Source: Alphaproteobacteria bacterium (GTDB lineage: Bacteria > Pseudomonadota > Alphaproteobacteria > UBA7985 > JAUIBT01). Taken from it: a stretch of 64,000 nt of DNA. Of this stretch, positions 55,688 to 64,000 are shown in pieces. The translations under genes were made by a program, and so were the position numbers. Position 1 is the first letter of the stretch. Each line of letters opens with the position of its first letter. The stretch spans positions 1-64,000 of the forward strand of contig JAUIBT010000009.1 of the NCBI GenBank assembly GCA_030428255.1, read 5' to 3'. The notes below the pieces were generated by a model. That model was not told the origin of the DNA, did no database searches, and saw only the letters and a program-made list of their open reading frames with translations.

Positions 55688-55865
55688 GCTAGCGTTCTTT
55701 CGGTGACGATTTAAGGGGCCAGGATTCGGGGCGTGTCCTCGAGGCTCGCCTTGAGGGCTTGGGTTCGGGCCTCACATGTGGGGTCGGTCTTGCCGTGGCC
55801 CGAGCGGCTTCGGCTTGTGACGGGCGCGCCATCTGACGCTGCCCGCCAAACAAGCCCGACAGGGG

Positions 55866-57797
55866 CTATTTGTAATAGCCCGCGTCGCGGACCCGTGCGT
55901 CCTTGGCTGGGTCCAGCCACCAAGACGACAGGCCCAAACCATAAGCAGGTGCGGTGTCTGGTTTGCCGAAGCGATCCCAGTACAAAAAGCGGTTGATGTC
56001 GATGTACCACTCGAACAGGCCCGGATAGTCCCACTTCAGCACATAGTCCAAAGCGCGGGCGTGGGCGGCCAGCTCCTCGTAGGTCACCGAGGCCAGCAGG
56101 CCGTCGATAATGCCATCGACCACCGGGTTTTGCATGGCGGTCAGGTTCCAAGACAAGGGCACATCGGCAAAGTCTGCGCCCCAGCGGCGGCGCTGCTCTT
56201 CACCGGGGTAGAAGGAGTTGGAATAGGAGATCGAGGTGATATCGAAATTGCGATCGCGCAGGCGGGAAATCCAAGACTGGGTGTCGATGCGCTTCAAACT
56301 GGCGTCCACGCCCAGGCGTTGCAGGTCTTGCACCAGCGGGCCCAAAATGGAATCGAAGTTGTCCGAATAGAACAAAAACTCCATGGCCAGGCGTTCGCCG
56401 GTTTCTTTGTGGATCAACTGACCGCGCTTATCGCCGGATCGGGCGATTTCATAGCCCGCAGCCTGGAAATCCTCCAGTGCCAACTTGAGGCTGGCCGAGT
56501 TGTTTTGACTGCCGTCGGTCTTGGGCAGCTCCCAGACCTCACTAAAGATCAGCGGGTTTACCTGGTCCTTGTACTGCTCCAAGATTTCCAGCGTGCGGCC
56601 GCTGGGTAGGCCATCGGCGCGCAAATCGTCGTTGTTGGTGAAGATGGACTCGGCGCGCTGGTAGGCGTCGAAGAACAGGGTCTTATTGGTCCATTCAAAG
56701 TTAAACAAGCGGTTGACCGCACGGCGCACGCGCCAGTCGCGAAGCTGCGGCCGGTTGTAGTTAAAGACCATGGTTTGGAAGGTCTGCGGCTCCAGATCAG
56801 GCGAAGGCTCTTTGATCATATAGCCTTCATCCAGCGGCTTGAGCTGGCCGGGCTCGTATTCAGTCGCCCAGGCCTTCGAGCGGTTCTCCACCCAATAGTC
56901 GAATTCGCCCGCTTTAAAGGCGATGCGCATGACGGTGGCGTCGCTGTAGTACTCGTCGCGCTGGACGTCAAAATTGTTCTGGCCGACGTTGACCGGAAGA
57001 TCCTTGCCCCAATAGTTGGGGTCGCGCTTCCACTCAACATAGCGGTTGGCTTCAAAGTCTGTGACCAGGTAGGGCCCCGAGCCCAAAGGCACATCCAATG
57101 AGGTCGCCAGCATATCGCGGCCCTCCCACCAATGTTCGGGCAGAATCGGCAAACTGGCGGCCACCAGCGGGAATTCGCGGTTGGTTTCGCCGTCTTTGAT
57201 GCGGAAGGTCACGGTGTGATCGTCGATCTTTTCAACCGATCCCACCTGCTCATAGGAGGTGGCATAAATCGGCGCGGCCATACTGGTCATGGCTTTATAG
57301 CTGAAGATCACATCGTCGGCGGTGATGGGTGTGCCGTCTGAGAACTTGGCCTCTGGACGCATATAGAAGGTGATCCAAGACCGATCTTCAGGCCACTCCA
57401 TGGTGTGGGCGATCAGGCCGTAGTAGGTGCCCTTTTCGTCAGCTGATCCGGCCATCAAGGTCTCGGTGATGCTCGACATGCCCGCAGCCGTGTCGCCCTT
57501 ATCGGTCCAAGGGTTGAGGTTGTCGAAACCGCCCAGGCGAGAGATGCGGATGGTTCCGCCTTTGGGCGCATCGGGATTGACCCAATCAAAGTGCTGAAAG
57601 CCAGCGGGATACTTGGGGTCTTCGAACAGGGTGAAGGCGTGGCTCTTATGGATCACCTGGTCGCTGTCTTGGGCTTGAGCCGCGGTCAGCCCGAAGCTCA
57701 GGGTGACACCAAGGGCTAGGGGAACCAGAAGGCTCGCAAGCGCTGGGCGGCCTGTTCGTCGCGGCTCGTGGCTCGCTCTAGGCTCGATACTCGGCAT
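55866..57797 (-). CDS. yejA: Periplasmic peptide-binding protein (YejA-like)
   Basis: This 643-aa extracellular solute-binding protein of family 5 has a signal peptide with LLVPLALGVTLSFGLTAAQA and cleavage near AQDS. The mature part has HAFTLFEDPKYPAGFQHFDW, DGTPITADDVIFSYKAM and the C-terminal segment GLFEWYIDINRFLYWDRFGKP, of the YejA branch. The branch binds oligopeptides and, in enterobacteria, microcin C. An AGGAG site supports the ATG at 57797. It is first in yejABEF. Confidence 0.94.
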   Translation of the reverse strand: MPSIEPRASHEPRRTGRPALASLLVPLALGVTLSFGLTAAQAQDSDQVIHKSHAFTLFEDPKYPAGFQHFDWVNPDAPKGGTIRISRLGGFDNLNPWTDKGDTAAGMSSITETLMAGSADEKGTYYGLIAHTMEWPEDRSWITFYMRPEAKFSDGTPITADDVIFSYKAMTSMAAPIYATSYEQVGSVEKIDDHTVTFRIKDGETNREFPLVAASLPILPEHWWEGRDMLATSLDVPLGSGPYLVTDFEANRYVEWKRDPNYWGKDLPVNVGQNNFDVQRDEYYSDATVMRIAFKAGEFDYWVENRSKAWATEYEPGQLKPLDEGYMIKEPSPDLEPQTFQTMVFNYNRPQLRDWRVRRAVNRLFNFEWTNKTLFFDAYQRAESIFTNNDDLRADGLPSGRTLEILEQYKDQVNPLIFSEVWELPKTDGSQNNSASLKLALEDFQAAGYEIARSGDKRGQLIHKETGERLAMEFLFYSDNFDSILGPLVQDLQRLGVDASLKRIDTQSWISRLRDRNFDITSISYSNSFYPGEEQRRRWGADFADVPLSWNLTAMQNPVVDGIIDGLLASVTYEELAAHARALDYVLKWDYPGLFEWYIDINRFLYWDRFGKPDTAPAYGLGLSSWWLDPAKDARVRDAGYYK

Positions 57798-57890
57798 CGC
57801 AAACTCCTCTTCTTTCAAAACGTGTGGGTCTTTGACCAACTATATTGAGGGATAAGCATGGATGACAACACGACAATCGTGGCAAAAATG

Positions 57891-57924
57891 AAAAAGGCGC
57901 CGCCCCGCCTGGAGCAACGCCCTT
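57891..57924 (-). terminator. Probable terminator of the cytochrome c gene
   Basis: On the minus strand, AAGGGCG pairs with CGCCTTT (one G-T pair) around an 18-base loop, ending in five T. It lies 53 bp after the cytochrome stop and before yejA on the same strand. Confidence 0.5.
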
Positions 57925-57976
57925 AATTGTGAGCCAGCGCGAGCAACAGAATGTTGCGTCAGGCCGCTTTCAAGCC

Positions 57977-58624
57977 CTAGTTCGACGCCGCTTCGCCCTC
58001 GCTGGCAGCAGGGGCCTCGACCACTGGGGTCTCCATAACCGGCTCTTCGCCAGCAGTCGCGGTTTCTTCTTGGGCAGCAGGCAAGGGCAGCGGATTGTCT
58101 GACAAGGTGCGCAGGTAAGCAATGACGTTGGCGCGGTCTTTGTCCTTAACGCCCGCAAACGCCATCGAGGTGCCGCTGATGTAGCCCTTGGGCTTGTTCA
58201 AAAACTGGTTCAGCTCCTCATAGGTCCAAGCTACGTCAGCGCGCTCTTTGAAGGCGCCCGAGTATTTGCCAAAGTCGGTAGAGGCCAGATTGCGGCCAAC
58301 CACGCCCCACAAGTTTGGTGCAGACTTCAGCTTGGCGCCTGCCTCGTTGACGTGACAGGCGGTGCAGCGCTTGTTGAAATACGCTTCGCCCGCAGCAACG
58401 TCAGCCGATGCCAGCAAGGGAGAAATCGGTGCGGGGCCGGTGTCCACGGCGGCAACTTGGGTGCCTTCTTCCGCAGCGCCTTCAGCGACGGGGTAGTGCG
58501 CGGACGCTTCAAAATGACCGTGCTCACCGAACAGGAAGTCACTGGTGACAATGTTAGCGGTCACAAATACGGTAGTGCCCAACAGCACCGCGGCCAGAAT
58601 CTTATTGCCTTCTAAGGAAGCCAT
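57977..58624 (-). CDS. Membrane-anchored cytochrome c (class I, CycM-like)
   Basis: This 215-aa protein has an uncleaved N-terminal helix (ILAAVLLGTTVFVTANIV), a linker rich in Ala/Glu and one heme-binding motif RCTACH near residue 86. The distal methionine lies in SGTSMAFAGVKDKDRANVIAYL. A 40-residue acidic Ala/Glu/Pro tail ends the protein. It would carry electrons between the bc1 complex and an oxidase on the periplasmic face. The ATG at 58624 was chosen. pheA is divergent. Confidence 0.92.
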   Translation of the reverse strand: MASLEGNKILAAVLLGTTVFVTANIVTSDFLFGEHGHFEASAHYPVAEGAAEEGTQVAAVDTGPAPISPLLASADVAAGEAYFNKRCTACHVNEAGAKLKSAPNLWGVVGRNLASTDFGKYSGAFKERADVAWTYEELNQFLNKPKGYISGTSMAFAGVKDKDRANVIAYLRTLSDNPLPLPAAQEETATAGEEPVMETPVVEAPAASEGEAASN

Positions 58625-58793
58625 CGTACATCTCTCTCTTTGTTCCGGTTGCCGCGCGAAGACAGCGAAGCAACACAAACGTTGTTCGTTTGGGACGTAG
58701 GACTTGTAATAAGTTCAGGACTTGTGGCTTTACAAGCCTTGAATGCCGCCAAGCCCTTGGCTGAAGAATTTGCCGCAGGAGTCACCCCTCGAA

Positions 58794-59675
58794 ATGAACC
58801 CCTTTGCCCGCCCGCATGGAAAAATCGCCTTCCAAGGCCGCCCTGGAGCCAACTCTGACATGGCTTGTCGCCGATTCTTGCCCGATTGGGAGCCCGTGCC
58901 TTGCCGCTATTTTGAGGACGTTTTTGAAGCCTTGAAGTCCGGAACTTGCGATTTGGCGATGATTCCCATCGACAATTCCACCGCCGGACGTGTGGCCGGC
59001 ATCCACTCTTTGTTACCCGAATCGGGCCTGCAGATCGTTGGCGAGTATTTCTTGCCCATCGAACACCAACTGTTGGGCCTTAAGGGCAGCAGCGTAAAAG
59101 ACGTGGAGCTTGTTTTGAGCCACGAGCAAGCTTTGTCGCAGTGCAAGCAGACCATGCGTCGCTTGGGCCTGGAGACCCAGACCTTCTCCGACACCGCGGC
59201 CGCCGCCGAAGAAGTGGCGCGGCGCGGTGACAAACGCTATGCCGCCGTTGCGCCCACGCTGGCTGCCGAGCTCTATGACCTGCAGGTTATAGAGCCCGAT
59301 GTCTTTGATCGGCGTGGCAACACCACGCGCTTTATCGTTTTGAGTCGCGAGCACTACATCCCCGAGCGTGATGGCCGCGCGACCATGAGCTCTTTCGTGT
59401 TCCGCACGCATTCGACGCCAGCCTCGCTCTATAAGGCGCTGGGGGGCTTTGCCACCAACGGCATCAACATCACCAAGCTGGAGTCCTACATTTTGGACGA
59501 GCGCTTTACCCAGGCGCAATTCTACATCGACGTTGAGGGCCACTTGGAGGACAGCTCAATGCGCCATGCGTTGATGGAGCTGGGTTATTTTTCCAGCGTG
59601 ACCTTCTTGGGCACATATCTGGCGGACCCCTTTCGCATCGCCGGCGCGCGCTCGACCGAGCACAAGGGTTGCTAG
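58794..59675 (+). CDS. pheA: Prephenate dehydratase PheA
   Basis: PheA converts prephenate to phenylpyruvate for phenylalanine. The 293-aa protein begins KIAFQGRPGANSDMACRRF, with CDLAMIPIDNSTAGRV and the catalytic Thr in GNTTRFIVLSRE. An ACT domain follows (ALGGFATNGINITKLESYIL), the allosteric Phe-binding unit; its usual ESRP reads ESYI. There is no chorismate mutase domain. The ATG at 58794 gives the family N-terminus. Confidence 0.94.
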   Translation: MNPFARPHGKIAFQGRPGANSDMACRRFLPDWEPVPCRYFEDVFEALKSGTCDLAMIPIDNSTAGRVAGIHSLLPESGLQIVGEYFLPIEHQLLGLKGSSVKDVELVLSHEQALSQCKQTMRRLGLETQTFSDTAAAAEEVARRGDKRYAAVAPTLAAELYDLQVIEPDVFDRRGNTTRFIVLSREHYIPERDGRATMSSFVFRTHSTPASLYKALGGFATNGINITKLESYILDERFTQAQFYIDVEGHLEDSSMRHALMELGYFSSVTFLGTYLADPFRIAGARSTEHKGC

Positions 59676-59793
59676 AGGGCTGCTAAGTGTGGGTCGTCGC
59701 AAGGGCTCACACACCTTTCCTCGTTTGGGCCCTGACAACGGGCCCGAGCGACCTGCGATCGGCGGTCGAAAACCGATCAGACAGGATTGGGGC

Positions 59794-59822
59794 TTGCAAT
59801 CAGCCGCAGGCGACGCGATATA
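59794..59822 (+). promoter_or_regulatory. Promoter of the 4.5S RNA gene
   Basis: TTGCAA (59794-59799) and GATATA (59817-59822) are separated by 17 bp. The predicted RNA 5' end at 59830 lies 8 bases downstream, the expected distance for a sigma70-type promoter. Confidence 0.6.
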
Positions 59823-59829
59823 GGCAGGC

Positions 59830-59921
59830 GGAAGGCTGGAGCGGACGGCTCCCTCGCCAACCCGGTCAGGTCCGAAAGGAAGCAGCCGTAACGAGTTCGA
59901 TCCGGGTCGAGCCAGTCTTCC
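59830..59921 (+). ncRNA. ffs: Signal recognition particle 4.5S RNA
   Basis: The core GGTCAGGTCCGAAAGGAAGC followed by AGCC is the conserved Ffh-binding loop of bacterial SRP RNA, with a GAAA version of the GNRA tetraloop. The ends GGAAGGCTGG (59830-59839) and CCAGTCTTCC (59912-59921) pair fully with one G-T, giving a 92-nt hairpin. The gene lies upstream of dnaX, a frequent location in alphaproteobacteria. Confidence 0.95.
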
Positions 59922-60101
59922 ACCATATTCGCCCGCCAAACCCGCAGCCTGCGTTTGCATCCGGCGCGGGTTTTTTCGTGCCCCCAACGCCAGCCGAGCA
60001 ACTTTAGGCTAGCACAGCACCCAAAAAGCGCACGCTGAACGCGTAGTGACTTGCCCGCGAACAGGCTTGCTCCCGGCAGCGCTGGGCAGTAGACAAGTGC
60101 C

Positions 60102-62108
60102 ATGTCCGACGACCTCCCTACCGATTCTTCCGCCCCTGCTGCCGATGCAGGCCTGTTTGGCGACAGCGACAACGGCGCCGCAAGCGCGGCCCTTGGTGGC
60201 GGCTTCCAGGTCTCGGCGCGCAAATACCGCCCGCAAGGCTTTGACGAGATGATCGGGCAGGATGTGCTGGTGCGCACCCTGCAGAACGCCATCCGCTCGG
60301 GCCGCATTGCCCACGCCTTCATCATGACCGGCGAGCGCGGAACAGGAAAAACCACCACCGCGAGGATCATCGCCCGCGCTCTCAATTGCCTGGACGGCGA
60401 CGGCCCACAGCTCAATCCTTGCGGGCGCTGCGCCAATTGCCAAGCGATCGCCAGCTCCTCGCACGTCGATGTGCTGGAGATCGACGCGGCCTCGCGCACC
60501 GGCGTCGATGACATGCGCGAAGTGATCGATTCCGTGCCCTATCGGCCCGTCCAGGCGCGCTATAAGGTCTACATCATCGACGAAGTGCACATGCTCTCCA
60601 AGAGCGCTTTCAACGCCCTGTTGAAGACGCTGGAAGAGCCGCCCGAGCACGTCAAATTCATCTTTGCCACCACCGAAATCAACAAAGTGCCGATTACGGT
60701 GCTGTCGCGCTGTCAGCGCTTTGACCTGCGCCGCGTCCCGGCCGCTCTGCTGAGTCAGCACTTTGCAAAAATTTGCCAAACCGAAGCACTGAGCTACGAC
60801 GAGGAAGCCCTGGCGCTCTTGGCCCGTGCCGCCGATGGATCGGTGCGCGACGGTCTGTCCTTGCTCGATCAGGCCATCGCCCAAAGCGCGCCCGACGCCG
60901 ACCCGCGCTTGCAGGTCCAGGCGGTGACGCTGATGCTGGGCAGCGCTGACGGCTCGGCGGTGTTGGACCTGCTGGAGCTTTGCTTGAGCGGTCAGGTGGC
61001 CATGGCGCTGACCCGCTTTGACGACATGTATGCCAAGGGCGCGCAGCCTAAGCTGGTGCTGCGCGATTTGGCCGACCGGCTGCATCTGGCCACCCGCTTG
61101 AAGGTCGCGCCTGAGATGGGCGGCGACGGCGCTCTCAGCAGTGAGGCCCAGAGCCAACTGGCGACCTTGGCCAAGCGCCTCAGTCTGCCCGCGCTGATGC
61201 GCGCCTGGCAGATCGTTAGCCAGGGGCTGGAGGCCTTTGGCGGCCGCAATGAGGCCAAGCAACTGGCGGATATGGTGCTGATAAAGCTGGGTTATGCCGC
61301 TGACTTGCCAGACCCCAAGGCCTTGGTCGATGCGCTGGTCGCGGACAGCACCAACGGCGAGGCCACTGGTCAGGGCTCTGGCCAGGGCACTGGTCAGGCG
61401 GCTGCGCCTGAGGTCTCATCTGGTGTTTCATCTGGGCCGTCTGTAGATACTGCCGGTGCTGCGGCTGGTCCTGGGGCGAGCGCCTCGCCTGCGCGCGCTG
61501 CCCAAGAAGCCCGGCAGAACCAGCAGCCCGAAGGCCAAGACGCTCCGCCGCCACCCAGCCCCGACGCCTATGCGGCTCCACCACAGCCAGCCGAGATCGA
61601 ACTGGACGCCACCGTCACGCCGCGAGCTTCAACGCAGACCGCAAAGGAGCGCAAGGACGCGCAAGCCGCGCCAACACCAGCGACCCCAAAACCCGAAGCA
61701 GAACCAGAACCCGAACCGGAACCGGAGCCTTTGGCAAACCCGCAGTCTTTCGACGCGGTCATCGCTCTGTTCGAGGGCAAGCGCAAACCGCGTGAGGCCG
61801 CTGACCTGAAACGCAAAGTGGCGCTGGACAGCTTTGCCACCGGTCACTTGCGCCTGGTGCCGCGTGAGGCCGTGAGCCGTGCCTTTGTCACCGAAATCGC
61901 AAGCAGCTTGCAGGACTGGACCGGCCAGACTTGGCAGGTCGAGCTGGTCCAAGCCGCACCCAGCAGCCCCGCGCCGCAGACCGTTGCCGAGCAGCAGGCC
62001 GAACAGGAGGCCAAAGATCGACAAGCCGCCTTGGCGCATCCCGAGGTTCAAAAGGTCCTAACTGCATTTCCGCAAGCCAAACTGACTGAGGTGCGCAGCC
62101 TCCATTGA
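60102..62108 (+). CDS. dnaX: DNA polymerase III subunits gamma/tau
   Basis: DnaX is the ATPase of the clamp loader and links it to the polymerase. The 668-aa protein has P-loop TGERGTGKTTTARIIA, zinc-binding cysteines in NPCGRCANCQAI, DEVHMLSKSAFNALLKTLEE and the SRC motif VLSRCQRF. Residues about 425-560 form a Gly/Gln/Pro/Glu-rich linker with EPEPEPEPEP, before a C-terminal domain that should bind the polymerase. I see no clear A-rich slippage site for making gamma. It is followed by ybaB and recR. Confidence 0.95.
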   Translation: MSDDLPTDSSAPAADAGLFGDSDNGAASAALGGGFQVSARKYRPQGFDEMIGQDVLVRTLQNAIRSGRIAHAFIMTGERGTGKTTTARIIARALNCLDGDGPQLNPCGRCANCQAIASSSHVDVLEIDAASRTGVDDMREVIDSVPYRPVQARYKVYIIDEVHMLSKSAFNALLKTLEEPPEHVKFIFATTEINKVPITVLSRCQRFDLRRVPAALLSQHFAKICQTEALSYDEEALALLARAADGSVRDGLSLLDQAIAQSAPDADPRLQVQAVTLMLGSADGSAVLDLLELCLSGQVAMALTRFDDMYAKGAQPKLVLRDLADRLHLATRLKVAPEMGGDGALSSEAQSQLATLAKRLSLPALMRAWQIVSQGLEAFGGRNEAKQLADMVLIKLGYAADLPDPKALVDALVADSTNGEATGQGSGQGTGQAAAPEVSSGVSSGPSVDTAGAAAGPGASASPARAAQEARQNQQPEGQDAPPPPSPDAYAAPPQPAEIELDATVTPRASTQTAKERKDAQAAPTPATPKPEAEPEPEPEPEPLANPQSFDAVIALFEGKRKPREAADLKRKVALDSFATGHLRLVPREAVSRAFVTEIASSLQDWTGQTWQVELVQAAPSSPAPQTVAEQQAEQEAKDRQAALAHPEVQKVLTAFPQAKLTEVRSLH

Positions 62109-62248
62109 TGTCCTGGTCGCCGCGCGCATCAGGCTTGCTCCTGGCGCCGCCTTTGCCTAAGTAGAGCAAGAGTTTCGAGCAGCCCGTTGCAGCTATACTC
62201 CTAAAGCAACTGAGCCCCGCTCTTCATCCCGACACCTAGGAAGATGCC

Positions 62249-62572
62249 ATGAAAAATATCGCCGGCCTGATGAAGCAGGCCCAGCAAATGCAGCAAAAGA
62301 TGCAAGACATGCAGGCCGAGATTGAGGCCATGGAGGTCGAAGGCCAAGCTGGCGGCGGACTGGTCAAGGCTGTGATGACGGGCAAGGGCAACGCGGTTTC
62401 CTTGTCGATTGATCCCTCGCTGGTCGCCGAGGGCGATCACGAGATGCTTGAGGATCTGGCGGTTGCCGCTTTCAACGACGCCAAAGCCAAGGCCGACGCG
62501 CTGATGCAAGACAAGATGAAAGACGTTACCGGCGGCATGAATTTGCCCGCCGGCATGAAGCTGCCCTTCTAA
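62249..62572 (+). CDS. ybaB: YbaB/EbfC nucleoid-associated protein
   Basis: This 107-aa DNA-binding dimer starts [20 protein letters not shown], a helix rich in Gln and Met, with the beta-sheet core [18 protein letters not shown]. The C-terminus is [11 protein letters not shown]. The dnaX-ybaB-recR order is the classical context, and the family is implicated in nucleoid organisation and recombination. Confidence 0.96.
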   Translation: MKNIAGLMKQAQQMQQKMQDMQAEIEAMEVEGQAGGGLVKAVMTGKGNAVSLSIDPSLVAEGDHEMLEDLAVAAFNDAKAKADALMQDKMKDVTGGMNLPAGMKLPF

Positions 62573-62606
62573 GGCTGGGCCGCGTAGCTAGGAGGCGCCA
62601 AGCTGC

Positions 62607-63221
62607 ATGATTACAGATGTTGAACGCCTCATTCAATTGCTGGCCAAGTTGCCAGGCCTGGGGCCGCGCTCGGCCAGGCGCGCTGTGCTGGACATGATCA
62701 AGCGGCCAGAAGCCAACATGCGCCCCTTGGCGCGCGCGCTGTTGGAGGTGGCCGACAGCATCAAGACCTGTGCCGTTTGCCACAACATCGATACCCATAG
62801 CCCCTGCGGCATCTGCCAAGACCCGCGCCGTCCGCAAGACGCGCTGTGTGTTGTGGCCGATGTCGCCGACCTCTGGGCCTTGGAGCGCGCGCGGGCCTTT
62901 CGCGGACAATACCACGTTCTAGGCGGCACCTTGTCTGCCATGGAGGGCCGCGGCCCAGAGCAGCTTAATATCGATTCATTGCTGCGCCGCCTTCACGAGG
63001 CAGTCGAGCGCGCGCGCCCGGTCCGTGAGGTCATTTTGGCCCTGGGCGCGACGGTCGAGGGCCAGACAACCTTGCACTATCTGCAAGACCGCCTTGTGAG
63101 CTTTGATTGCGAGGTTAGCGTTTTGGCCCAAGGCCTGCCTGTTGGTGGAGAATTGGACTATTTGGACGACGGCACGCTGACGTTGGCGCTTCAGGCGCGC
63201 AGGCGCTACGGCCAAAACTAA
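62607..63221 (+). CDS. recR: Recombination mediator RecR
   Basis: RecR helps RecF/RecO load RecA at gaps. The 204-aa protein has the helix-hairpin-helix LAKLPGLGPRSARRAVLDM, a four-cysteine zinc motif (CAVCHNIDTHSPCGIC) and a Toprim domain (YHVLGGTLSAMEGRGPEQL). In the Toprim first strand the sequence is LCVVADVADLWALE, with Ala where family members usually have Glu. The start is supported by AGGAGG upstream. Confidence 0.96.
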   Translation: MITDVERLIQLLAKLPGLGPRSARRAVLDMIKRPEANMRPLARALLEVADSIKTCAVCHNIDTHSPCGICQDPRRPQDALCVVADVADLWALERARAFRGQYHVLGGTLSAMEGRGPEQLNIDSLLRRLHEAVERARPVREVILALGATVEGQTTLHYLQDRLVSFDCEVSVLAQGLPVGGELDYLDDGTLTLALQARRRYGQN

Positions 63222-63462
63222 TGCGGTTGCATTCGCAAGAAATGAGTAATTGCCTTTGCTTTCACGCTAAAGTTGGCGACGTGATCACCGATGGATCTCA
63301 AGCCGGTTTGGGCGCAGCAAACCTACCCTCATTTGGCATTGGGAGTTACTCACACCGATGGCAATCAAGTTGCGAGGAGTCTAAGTGACGATTACAAGCA
63401 GGTGTGTAAAATCCGCACCTGGCTGCCTCGCCAAAGGCGGGTACCGAGACGCGGGCAAACAG

Positions 63463-63492
63463 GCCTTTTCGGGACGCAAAACAAGAAAAGGC
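63463..63492 (+). promoter_or_regulatory. Hairpin covering the ribosome-binding site of the last gene
   Basis: GCCTTTTC (63463-63470) pairs perfectly with GAAAAGGC (63485-63492) around a 14-base loop. The 3' arm contains AAAAGG, the likely ribosome-binding site for the ATG at 63500, so the stem could restrict translation. It is not followed by a T-run. Confidence 0.5.
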
Positions 63493-63499
63493 GGATGCA

Positions 63500-64000
63500 A
63501 TGATCGACGGTGTTGACAAGCAATGGTTGGAGGCGTTCCAAGCAAAGCACGGCCGACCCTTGCGTGTGCTGCACATCGGCAATATTGCCGCCAATGGCTA
63601 TCTGAACGCGAAGTTTCAGCGCACCATTGGAATTGACGCTGACGTTCTCAACATCGACTATCGCCACGTAATGGCGTTTCCCGAATGGGAGGACGCCGAT
63701 CTGAAACATGCGCACGGCGATGACTTTAATCCCAAGTTTCATCCAAACGACCTGAGCGAGTTCCAGCGACCCGATTGGTTCATTTCTGGCAATTTCTACC
63801 ATTGCGTTGAGACCGTGCGCAGTCGCTATGAATTGCGCAGCTTGTCGGAGCGCTTGTTGGCGCCATTGCGTGTGTTTGTAGTTCGGCTTCGGATCAAGCT
63901 GTTGCGCGAGGCGCACAAAACAGCCACGGAAGTCAGAAAGATAGCCGTGAAGGGGTGGAGCGCGGTTCGACCCGCCTTGCGACCTTACAGGCCCGTGCTT
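63500..64000 (+). CDS. Glycosyltransferase-like protein, 5' part (cut by window end)
   Basis: At least 167 residues are visible without a stop. The segment LRVLHIGNIAANGYLNAKF, then DVLNIDYRHVMAFPEWEDAD, resembles N-termini of GT4-type glycosyltransferases from surface polysaccharide loci. The glycine-rich start would form the first beta-alpha unit of the acceptor domain. The donor domain lies beyond the window. The 278 bp between recR and this gene hold no recognised gene apart from the hairpin over its ribosome-binding site. Confidence 0.65.
   Translation, partial: MIDGVDKQWLEAFQAKHGRPLRVLHIGNIAANGYLNAKFQRTIGIDADVLNIDYRHVMAFPEWEDADLKHAHGDDFNPKFHPNDLSEFQRPDWFISGNFYHCVETVRSRYELRSLSERLLAPLRVFVVRLRIKLLREAHKTATEVRKIAVKGWSAVRPALRPYRPVL

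Noticed and set aside
51812-57797. YejABEF as an import or self-protection partner of the microcin-like peptides
   Set aside because: The family takes up microcin C-like peptides in enterobacteria, but the locus is over 30 kb from the island and is a common peptide importer. Nothing in the sequence links them.
60009-61262. A 417-codon open frame on the minus strand
   Set aside because: It is antisense to dnaX and has no recognisable domain.

Overview
This window is a chromosomal segment from an alphaproteobacterium, probably Rhodospirillales-like; the order is not certain. The evidence is the gene order parB-parA-rsmG-mnmG-mnmE-rho-hemJ-hemH-hemE, then a large gap, then the kinase/phosphorylase regulator, maf, aroE, coaE and dnaQ. 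That is the classical neighbourhood of the alphaproteobacterial replication origin. All genes left of the gap are on the minus strand and all genes right of it, up to 15 kb, are on the plus strand, so both arms are transcribed away from the gap. Two near-identical ParB sites (parS) lie at 2.69 and 4.64 kb. Other lineage markers are hemC-hemD-mitofilin-hemY, xerD/aroK-aroB-CorC, a [2Fe-2S]-type ferrochelatase and ffs-dnaX-ybaB-recR.

Layout. 0-10.5 kb: 13-bp tandem repeat, partition genes, tRNA modification, rho and late heme synthesis. 10.5-11.1 kb: predicted oriC. 11.1-15 kb: housekeeping genes ending in dnaQ. 15-18.8 kb: an AT-richer accessory island. 18.9-24.5 kb: glycolate oxidase glcDEF, an epoxide-hydrolase-like enzyme and a TerB-like protein. 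24.6-39 kb: DinG-like helicase, EamA transporter, UDG-family protein, accA, xerD, aroK-aroB, CorC-like protein, a porin, a DegT aminotransferase and a periplasmic binding protein. 39-46.5 kb: hemC, hemD, Mic60/mitofilin, hemY, aspartate aminotransferase, Nudix and rpmB. 46.8-57.8 kb: two Pro/Gln-rich envelope proteins, ttcA, cobQ, murI and yejFEBA. 58-64 kb: cytochrome c, pheA, 4.5S RNA, dnaX, ybaB, recR and a cut-off glycosyltransferase-like gene.

The most unusual part is the island after dnaQ. It holds three successive units. Each has a glycine-zipper peptide followed by a small two-helix membrane protein. The first two peptides share an identical 65-residue N-terminus and then diverge completely, but both end in a module with exactly conserved cysteine spacing (C-x62-C-x2-end). 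Over the last 60 residues all three modules align without gaps around a central (V/A)PG. The shared N-terminus lies in a 539-bp perfect direct repeat that also contains the last part of dnaQ and the upstream promoter region. The third unit lacks the leader, its partner membrane gene is frameshifted, and it is flanked by remnants of IS1595- and IS110-type transposases. I read this as a recombining array of class II microcin-like toxin/immunity cassettes that share one leader. The toxin and immunity roles are inference; the repeat structure, cysteine geometry and pairing are seen directly.
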